64,000 nucleotides of DNA from Arcuatula senhousia (Eukaryota > Mollusca > Bivalvia > Mytilida > Mytilidae), in assembly GCA_963971305.1 (NCBI GenBank), contig OZ020304.1, positions 16,660,103-16,724,102 of the forward strand, written 5' to 3'. The translations under genes were made by a program, and so were the position numbers. The notes under the pieces were generated by a model. That model searched no databases, had not been told where the DNA came from, and saw only the letters and a list, made by a program, of their open reading frames with translations. This document shows positions 56,570 to 64,000 of the stretch, piece by piece. Numbering within the stretch: the first letter of the stretch is position 1; each line of letters begins with the position of its first letter.

Positions 56570-57095
56570 AACTTAAGGTTCATGGTTACACTTCGAAAAA
56601 AATGGTAGTTATTGGACCTATTTTTCTTGTCTATGTACAACTTAAACGACACATAGAAATATAACATAAAGTATAGCAGCGTCTGGCTATAAAAATCGCC
56701 GATCATTTTCCCTTCTATTTTACAAGATAAATCTTGTTGTTTTCTCTATTCATTTTCTTTCCGTTCAAATTGCACCTTAAATAAAGCATGAATTACCCCT
56801 TAATAACCTTCTCTAAAACCGATTGTGAGTAGATTTAATAACATCAATAATAGAACTACCCTGCACGTGGAGGCCATTTGACAGGGCAAGGTTGATATTT
56901 GGCTATATTTGGGTGAACTGAAAAACGCAAAGAAAATGCTCCGGCAAAACGGATCAAGTTTACACCTCCAAAATACTAAAACTTTGTGCAAAAACTATTT
57001 ATCTAGACGCTGCTACGCCTTATTAAGCGATTGAATGTGTAGTTTAGGCTCCACATAGACTGAAAAAAGACGTGAAATATCGGTCATTTTTTCGA
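56570..57095. repeat. Interspersed repeat, copy 2 (uninterrupted)
   Basis: Continuous counterpart of 24170-24290 plus 25014-25440. The join CTGGCTATAAAAATCGCCGATC marks the empty site of the pearl-like element. Similarity ends on both sides at about the same positions as in copy 1. Confidence 0.8.
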
Positions 57096-57744
57096 AAGTG
57101 TAAAGATGAACCTTAAACGTACTAATTCTACGTAGTAAACCAGAAAGGTTTTTACGAGGTTAGAACAAAAAGAGCCCTTAAGGTTTTGAGAGTTAAGCAA
57201 AAAGATACAAGCCATCGACCTTGGAAATTGTGCATCGTGTTTATACATTTTCTTGTCTATTCCTTATACATAATACACCAACCTGAAGCGTCGAGTAAAC
57301 AGCCAGTGAAATGTGGACAGTCATTACGACGAATCTGCTTTATTATCGGCTTCGTGGAAAACGTATTGCAAAATGAATAAAGATGGTTATTATCTTGCTC
57401 ATAGTACTAGAGGGTTTTAAGTAGAAGTTCTCAATTATGTGACATTTCCTAAAAAGCCCTCGGGTAAATTAATTTTTCGTAATATTTTTGCGTAAATAAC
57501 TTTTATAGTCTTTGATAGATGATGACTATCTTAGCTACAAAAATACCCTGTTTTAACAACGGACAACCGTATTTCCGTTCTTGGTGATGAATAACCTTTT
57601 TGACAGTGAATAGAGATCAGCTTTCTTTTTGAATATGATTGCCATATTCATTTTCTCTTTAGGCTACATATATCAAATAGACATCGTGAACAAAAACGGT
57701 TAACAATGGAGCAAGAAGCTTTTGGGTAAACTTAAAATAAATAA

Positions 57745-58430
57745 TGAGTGAGTGAGTTGGGGTTTTACGCTATATAGGTAATTTTAAGGCAATGAACATA
57801 AAAATGATGATACAAACATCAAATGATAAAAATAAATGAAATATTGGGCTGGGTTGGGAAACAAAAGAATAGTTAATTTTGAAGAACCACGGGAAAAGGG
57901 GTAGAGATGGGTAGGGGCGGAAAATTTAGCCTATGTGGTGCACTACTTGGCGGTCCACAAAGGGGTCTTTTACGTGCATGATACAACGAACATCAAATGA
58001 TGATGATAAATGAAATATGTGTCTAGGGTTGGAAACAGAAGGACAGTAAATTTTGAAGAACCTCAGAAATAGGAGAGTGATGGGTAGGCGCGAAAATTAA
58101 CCTATGTTGTGCACTACTAGGCGGTCAACATAAGGGGTCATGTACGTGTAAGAAGCACTCTCCACACACGTTGGTCCACTATGGTCGGCGGTCAGGGTTT
58201 CCATATTATAGACCTGACAACCCCTGCGGACGAGGGCCACCCTATTCAACCACCTAGTTAGTTAGTTATTGCTTTACTCCCAAGATTCAGCCACCTAGGG
58301 TACACACTTGGTCGCTCCGTGGGCTGAGCACTGACCCGACGTAAGAATTCCAAGACCCATAGTCGCCTATTACGACAAGCTAGGCGCTGGTGCGGGCCTA
58401 TTCGTCTCCCGGGCCCCGCTCAGGAATGAA
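57745..58430 (+). repeat. Long copy of the GTGAGTGAGTTGG mollusc repeat with internal duplication
   Basis: Begins GAGTGAGTGAGTTGGGGTTT. The segment from ACATCAAATGATGATAAAT to GGTCTTTTACGTG-like text occurs twice (about 57810-57980 and 57985-58150). It then continues through CTATGGTCGGCGGTCAGGGT and ACACACTTGGTCGCTCCGTG to TATTACGACAAGCTAGGCGC, beyond the end of the 33.2-kb copy. A GTTA tandem interrupts it near 58255. Confidence 0.75.
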
Positions 58431-58504
58431 ATAGATAAATAAATAATTATCGGTCTAAGTGCACGCAATTGTACATTTTGTGAGCGTCCTTGTTTGTATC
58501 GGTA

Positions 58505-58660
58505 CAGTTTTCTTTTGAAATGCCTGTACCAAGTCAGGACCATTGCGGTCTTCAATTGTTCTGGTATGTCTTCCTTGCTTTGTCTAGTCTTATGGACATT
58601 TGAGATTGATTCTCCAAGTTCGGTAATTTTGTTATTACCTTTATTTTGGAATACATGTGT
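58505..58660 (+). repeat. Interspersed repeat fragment (AAGTCAGGACCATTGCGGTC type)
   Basis: CTGTACCAAGTCAGGACCAT to AGTTCGGTAATTTTGTTATT, shared with 9315-9420 and partly with 14109-14170. It is probably the 3' region of an unidentified retroelement. Confidence 0.55.
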
Positions 58661-59780
58661 GACGTTTAGCATGTGTTTCTTTAAACCTATTTATTTATCC
58701 AGGAAGTTTGATGCTTATGTGAATCCACCTCTAGTTTGCAGTTAGCGTTCGTGGCCTTTGTAGCGGCCCCCATTGAGTTACTCTCCCCTTACTGTTACAC
58801 GGGACAACCATTATCGTCCCTTCCGAAGGTCTAGCATCGTTCCTTGAGACCATCCTAGCAAATGTTGGTATATATATCTTTATTCTCTAAAACCAAAATA
58901 CAATGGTACAGAGATATAAACAGAAACATTATGATACAATATGAATTGACTATACATTAAAGTTACATACATAATGAGGTACACATATATATAAACAAAG
59001 TCTTACCCCGGAGATTCTATCTTTTTGTTGATAATCCTAATAAATTTGCAAAGATTATTGAGGTCTGGAAGATATTTACTGTTCATAAGTTCATGAAAGA
59101 GTAGCATGTGTTGGAAAGACAATATATGATAACTTTTGTTGAATCAATTTGCTAATTGTGCTTGTAATTTGTAATAACCCCACACTTAACAGGGGAACCC
59201 CCATCGACATTATGGTAGGCCGGTATTATGGGTACATCTATTCTTGCAAGGAAAGGCGAAAATATGTATACGTTGATCAAATCAAAAGTCAAAGCTGCAA
59301 TATCGCTGATCAATTTGTTCACACTATATACATTCTGTACTTTCACCAAAAGGTTGAACTACAATTTTAAAGACATTTATCGAATGTTTTTATTCCTGAT
59401 GCAAATGATAAAAGACACAAAGCGACTGATATGACCCTGTTCTGTCGGTTGAAATGTAGTCTTTTTATTTGTCACAAGTCTAATTGATCCTTAGTAACAA
59501 CATTAAATTGTCCTTAAGCTCATCATTTGTATGCTCAACTTGATGGCTCAGTTTCCAATTAATGAACTATTTGCTGATATTACCAACTAATGAAATGAAA
59601 AATAGATGTAACCATTAGTGTTTTTGCACTTCGGTGTTGTATTTGTGTGTGTTCGTGGGTTTCTACTATAGATTTCATGCACAGAAATTCTGAGTTTTCA
59701 ATATGGTATAATTGAATCAACATGGTTAAATAAATCTATATCCCGCGTTGGTATTTTGTATTTGTATATATTAAAGTGTT
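58661..59780. other. Gene-free stretch
   Basis: A GC-richer patch at 58755-58860 is notable only for composition. Overlapping frames at 59149-59434 are motif-free on both strands. Confidence 0.5.
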
Positions 59781-59906
59781 GGCAGCCCCTTTCACAAAAA
59801 TCTTTCCAGAAAAAATTATCTTGATAAGTGTAAATTTCAAGAATTTTGATTGGCTGAAATCTCATAACTTTTACTCTTAAGATTTTATTTTGTGAAAGGG
59901 CTGCTA
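59781..59906. mobile_element. Possible 125-bp MITE
   Basis: AGCCCCTTTCACAAAA near the left end is inverted as TTTTGTGAAAGGGCTGCT near the right end, with a few mismatches. The interior is AT-rich. No target duplication was identified. Confidence 0.45.
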
Positions 59907-59909
59907 GAT

Positions 59910-61130
59910 GGTACCACACCCCATTATCAGGTAGACATTCAACCCCGCGAAATATATATATAAACTCAACTAATATGCTTTATCTCCATTTCTACCTAAG
60001 GTCAGTGGTTTAATTCTTGTATCCCGATTTCTGATATTTTTAAAACATACGAGTACCACACTAAGACCTTAATAACCACTTACTTTTTCTCTTAATCTTT
60101 GTACTTGGTCACGCTTGTTTGTCAGTGGTAATAATTTGCATTCAAATGCACACTATAAGAATAAGGTTGCGTCCTTGTATTCAACAATACAATACTCTCG
60201 AAATATGTTATGAAACTTAAAATACAGGATTAAAAGCAAAATATCAAATCAATATTTCAACATCCCGTCTTTTATATTTAATTATATATATTCAATAGGT
60301 TTTGTAAGTTGTAAATGACAAACTCCATCTGAAATCTTACAGTGATAAATCAAGTTGAAAAGAAGATTGACAATCAAGATTTTTTTTGACCTAGATTACT
60401 TCTATATTCATCATCACTGGATAATGATGCATATAGTCTTTTGTATTGAAGAAAAAGTCGAATGAAAATTTACTAAAGGAATGGCTTTGTTTACGAAAAA
60501 AGAACACGAAGTATGCGGCAATTCTTAATGATAATTGTTACATCACCTATAAACCCTTAAGACGAATTATATCAATTTTCGCGATATTTTCTAGATGAAG
60601 TTTTACTTAGGCTGAGAAGAACCAAACGTTTATAGATAAATGAAGGAAGCAAAGAGGCTACAATGAGTGTCAAAAGTCCGAAAGGGCAACAACTAAACCG
60701 GTAAACACGAAATAATGAATATGAGAAACGACGAACAATGTATGCTGTTAACAATATTCTGCACTTATAATGAACAAACTTAATTCTTTTTTTTTAAAAG
60801 ACAACGCGTATTAACATTAGGAGTGCCATTCCATTACATAAAACTACACGTTTCAATCATAAGATATTTTTGTTCGACGAGTGTTTCATATTTACCAATA
60901 TATATCTGAATAACACAAAAATGTCAAAAACCGTGATTTATAGCTCACAAATTTCAGTTTGGGTGAACGATTGAACGTGTACAACTAAATATTGCAATAT
61001 AATGATTAAGACTACAGATTAACCCGAAATAAGTAATAAGTTTTAAATTTGTCACAGAATGATATAGTTCCTATATTTTATGACAATTATATAATCTTTT
61101 TGAGCATAAAACAATCAACAAAAATAGGAA
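59910..61130. other. Gene-free stretch with a Penelope-like tail remnant
   Basis: 60590-60760 on the minus strand carries CCCTTTCGGACTTTTGACAC and TTTACCGGTTTAGTTG, a diverged Penelope-like tail. The rest is AT-rich without support for a gene. Confidence 0.5.
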
Positions 61131-61436
61131 AGTTAAACCTTTACATAAAGCGTTCATTTGATATTGTCTTTTCAAATGGTCGGTTCGTCTAAACTTGACA
61201 AATCCTATAATTAACAGACAATGACGTGAATCTAAAGCCATCATTAGTTCCATTTACAATTAACTGGTTAAAAGCTCTAGTTTATATTTAAAATGATTTG
61301 CGTGGAAAACCCCCCAATTTTTAGCAATGTCATTATATAGTCTTGGTATGTAGGAAGTAGAATTACTAATAGTATCTTGAAATTAGCTACAAAATATTGA
61401 CAAAAGTACAAGTTTAGTATTTTTTGGTACCTGTAA

Positions 61437-61541
61437 TAGTTATACCATGAGGTCAAGGTGTTTCTGGATAAGAAACCCCGAGGACTGGAGGTCCGAGTGG
61501 GTTTCCTATCCAGAAACACCGTATACCGAATGGTATAACTA
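61437..61541. repeat. 105-bp nested foldback
   Basis: Outer arms TAGTTATACCAT (61437-61448) and ATGGTATAACTA (61530-61541) are perfect. Inner arms 61457-61478 and 61499-61520 pair over 22 bases with one mismatch, and a small GGAC/GTCC hairpin lies at the centre. The terminal arms suggest a foldback or MITE-type element. Confidence 0.85.
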
Positions 61542-63080
61542 ACTTACACCCCAGTAAACTTAGAACAAAACTTGATTACAAATTTTTGATAAAAAGCAAT
61601 AAAATGTGGCTTTAATTATAAAACTGAGTTAGTAACTATATTTCTTATTTTTTTCTTCCCCACACAGGGGCCTCTTTTATTCAAAATATTAAGCAACTGA
61701 GATGATTTTAGGATTAAAACAGAGTAATCAACTTGTTAAACAGATTGATTACTTTACTTGATTACTTTAATTGATTATTTTATATCATGCTAATTAAAAC
61801 AGTGAACACTTCTAAACTGAATATCTTTAAGATTCTTTCAGTTTTTATATGACCATCGGGGAAGACGGGTGTGCTCTGACTGCTGTCCCTTTGAATATCA
61901 TTAATTTCTGAGAGCAGGTAATTTTAGTTGAGAAAATTTATTTCATTTCAATTTGATATTTTGTACTTTGATATGCAGTACGATGTCCCTTAGCGTGGGG
62001 TTCAATTAAGAGTCTTATTCTCATCTACTTCCTGTTTGCCGACTTACTTAATTTTTTGCATAAATGCTCAATTATGGACAATTGTCTTAACAATTTTCTC
62101 AGCAACCTGTTATTACATCCTTTTGATATTTGGTAATCAACATGGGTCCATGCCATTGAATTAAGTTCAGGTCTATTGTCTACATACTTCTCGATTAACT
62201 AAATCCGGCCATTTTTATCTTTGTCTTATTGTGATGCCCTATCTACGAAAGTTATTGGGGCATACAGTCGTCAGATACATTTGTTCGTCCGTCTCTTATG
62301 TTGCGAAATATTGGCATTGTGTCTATTGAACATATTCTTGCTTTGTTTTGTTTATTTATTTTCATTTTTTAATGTTTTGTTTTATTTTGTCTGTTTTTTA
62401 TTTTGCTACTTTTAAATAGGAGTCGATTTTTAAACCTTATAAAATGAACTGTTTTCATTTCCTTCTCAGATGCCCTGGGCTTGCTATTACAGAAGTTTCT
62501 TTGTGTGAGAAGCTCTATTGTTCTATGAACATGAGGTGTGTTCACAAGCGCAAACGCAGGGGTATCTAGAAACCCATGTTTTTGCCATTGTGAATTAAGC
62601 CTATTGATCTTAGAACAAAAGAGTTATTCACACAAAGAGTTTCTGAAAATGAAAGATCGACTTTAAACAATAGAACTGGGGTGTAACTGTTAAACTTTAA
62701 ACCTACCGGATTCTTTCCGGGTTTATACAAGTTTAGTAGAGGATTGTTGATATGAAGAACAGTTAAAAGAAATGGTTGACAAGTTTGTTATTATGTGTAG
62801 AGTGTTGTTGAATAATTTAAGACATCAACCAACTTGCCCTTCAAGAGTAGCATCATTCCGTCCGATCCAGTTTATGAGGTTAATCTTCACCCCTTAAACC
62901 ACTGAATCAATTTGACTGAAACTTATCAGAAATGATATGTGTTGGCAACAAACAATCGATCCTCTTTTTGATATGATGTTCCTTAAATCCAGAGCCTGTG
63001 GATATTTCACGATCTATCAAATAATTGCTAACATAGGTTTTTGCACCTTGTTAGTTGTTTTCTTTTACGTAAGACAAGCG
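61542..63080. other. Gene-free DNA within copy D
   Basis: T-rich hydrophobic frame at 62221-62415 is chance. 62480-62640 contains TTCTTTGTGTGAGAAGCTC and an approximate inverse near 62625 (TCACACAAAGAGTTTC), a loose inverted repeat. No gene. Confidence 0.45.
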
Positions 63081-64000
63081 TTGCTCGTAGACAAAAATGG
63101 ACTTTCTAGGTATAAACTTTTTGTAATGTGATTTTAAAATACATTTAATTGACCAATTGCCAAGCATCTAAAGAGTTGCAACAGGAAATAACTGTGTACC
63201 CTGACGGATTATCTGAGTTAACTCTTGTTCCATAGTGAATTTGCATTAACATTTGCGGTTTGGTAGCTTTGTGTCTGTATCCGTATGTTGAAAGTTTTCA
63301 TGTCGTTCCCTTTTGTCCAAAGGGTTTCACTTTGACTTACGACATTCGTCTGCTAAATTGGTACGACTTCCGCCAAGAGTGACTTGGCTACAAATGAATA
63401 CTAATCAATTTACTAACAAATATATTTATCCATTTGTCTTATACTAAAATCACTTGCGTCTTCCAACAAAACCTTATTAAAAGCTAAATAAGAGCTTTCA
63501 TATATTTTGCATTTTATCAAATTTGATATAATGTCAAAATATAACAGAAACGTTACCATGTAATAAAGCTACTCAACTATGCACAGTAACATTGTTGTTT
63601 GTATAAATCTCAGATTTAGCTGAGGAACACTCAGATACTTATTTGAAAAAAAGTTTTTTTTTACCATGTAGATTATTCCCCTTTGTACACAATCCAAGTA
63701 TTACTAATTAAGCAAATTGTCTCAATAAACGGATGCGTCAGATACAATTAATGACCATAAATGCGAGCTATGCAGATCGTTAATGGTCTAAGGTTTGTGG
63801 TCAGGTGCATACCGCTGTCTAATGTGTAAATTGTTATTGAATTTATAATTTTTAAGCCTCTGTTGGGGAATTATTTGCAGGCTTTGTAGAATTGAAAGGA
63901 ATTTTCCAATATTTCTTACATGTATAATACATTGAAAATTCATTATATCAAATATCGAATCCGAAAGCGTTTAATGGTGTTAGTGTTGTCATCATTTTTG

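Larger units (their letters stand above)
61140..63790. repeat. Segmental duplication, copy D
   Basis: Partner of copy C, same orientation, about 9.3-9.7 kb downstream. Copy D has the foldback at 61437-61541 where C has only TGTAATCTACTATA. Copy C has the hammerhead remnants that D lacks. Confidence 0.7.

Noticed and set aside
62221..62415. Hydrophobic 64-codon frame resembling a membrane protein
   Set aside because: It is a T-rich tract; Phe/Leu/Cys runs follow from composition. No splice sites or conserved motif.

Overview
The window looks like nuclear DNA from a bivalve mollusc, most likely a mussel (Mytilidae). The reasons are: AT-rich sequence with very little coding potential; a spliced TNF-ligand gene with GT/AG introns; Penelope-like retroelement fragments carrying a hammerhead-ribozyme repeat; tandem-repeat/microsatellite elements of the bivalve 'pearl' type; and a mollusc-type GTGAGTGAGTTGG interspersed repeat. 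The assignment to mussel rests on recognising repeat families, not on a search.

Layout. 1-4.5 kb: the only convincing host gene, a four-exon type II membrane TNF-superfamily ligand on the + strand (CDS 915-4098, 275 aa after splicing), with a TATA box upstream and AATAAA downstream. 4.5-15.6 kb: gene-free, with degenerate tandem repeats, a pearl-like element and clusters of an AAACGTAGTAAAACG-type motif. 15.65-23.65 kb: two adjacent diverged copies (A and B) of one segment. Copy A has gained a TA-flanked MITE, a 1.8-kb insert containing an LTR-like minus-strand promoter, and a Penelope-like RT fragment; copy B shows the sites without them. 23.9-28.9 kb: more old repeats, a pearl-like element with an empty-site paralogue at 56.7 kb, and a minus-strand Penelope-like copy with its hammerhead motif upstream and a deletion inside its RT.

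29.44-50.03 kb: a 20.6-kb head-to-tail array of 18 related non-coding elements from five families. Each begins with a small hairpin followed by a family-specific motif X. Each has a tandem-repeat body rich in GGCCATTTTGAAAATGGCC palindromes and ends in (AAT)n. Several carry one to five 3' hairpin modules. In every family the right arm of the 3' hairpin is the reverse complement of that family's X. In one element (39311-39880) a G-to-A change in X is matched in its own 3' hairpin. This covarying 5'-motif/3'-hairpin system, with modules chained through (AAT)n, is the most unusual thing in the window. The array also holds a perfect 69-bp inverted repeat with an 8-nt loop (template-switch product) and a 378-bp repeat flanked by a 15-bp target duplication.

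50.0-64.0 kb: gene-free DNA with degraded hammerhead repeats, a second diverged segmental duplication (51.8-54.1 kb versus 61.1-63.8 kb), a further mollusc repeat, and a nested foldback at 61.44 kb. Most short open frames outside the TNF gene are chance frames in AT-rich or repeated DNA. Apart from the TNF ligand and the two broken reverse transcriptases, no protein-coding gene can be supported.
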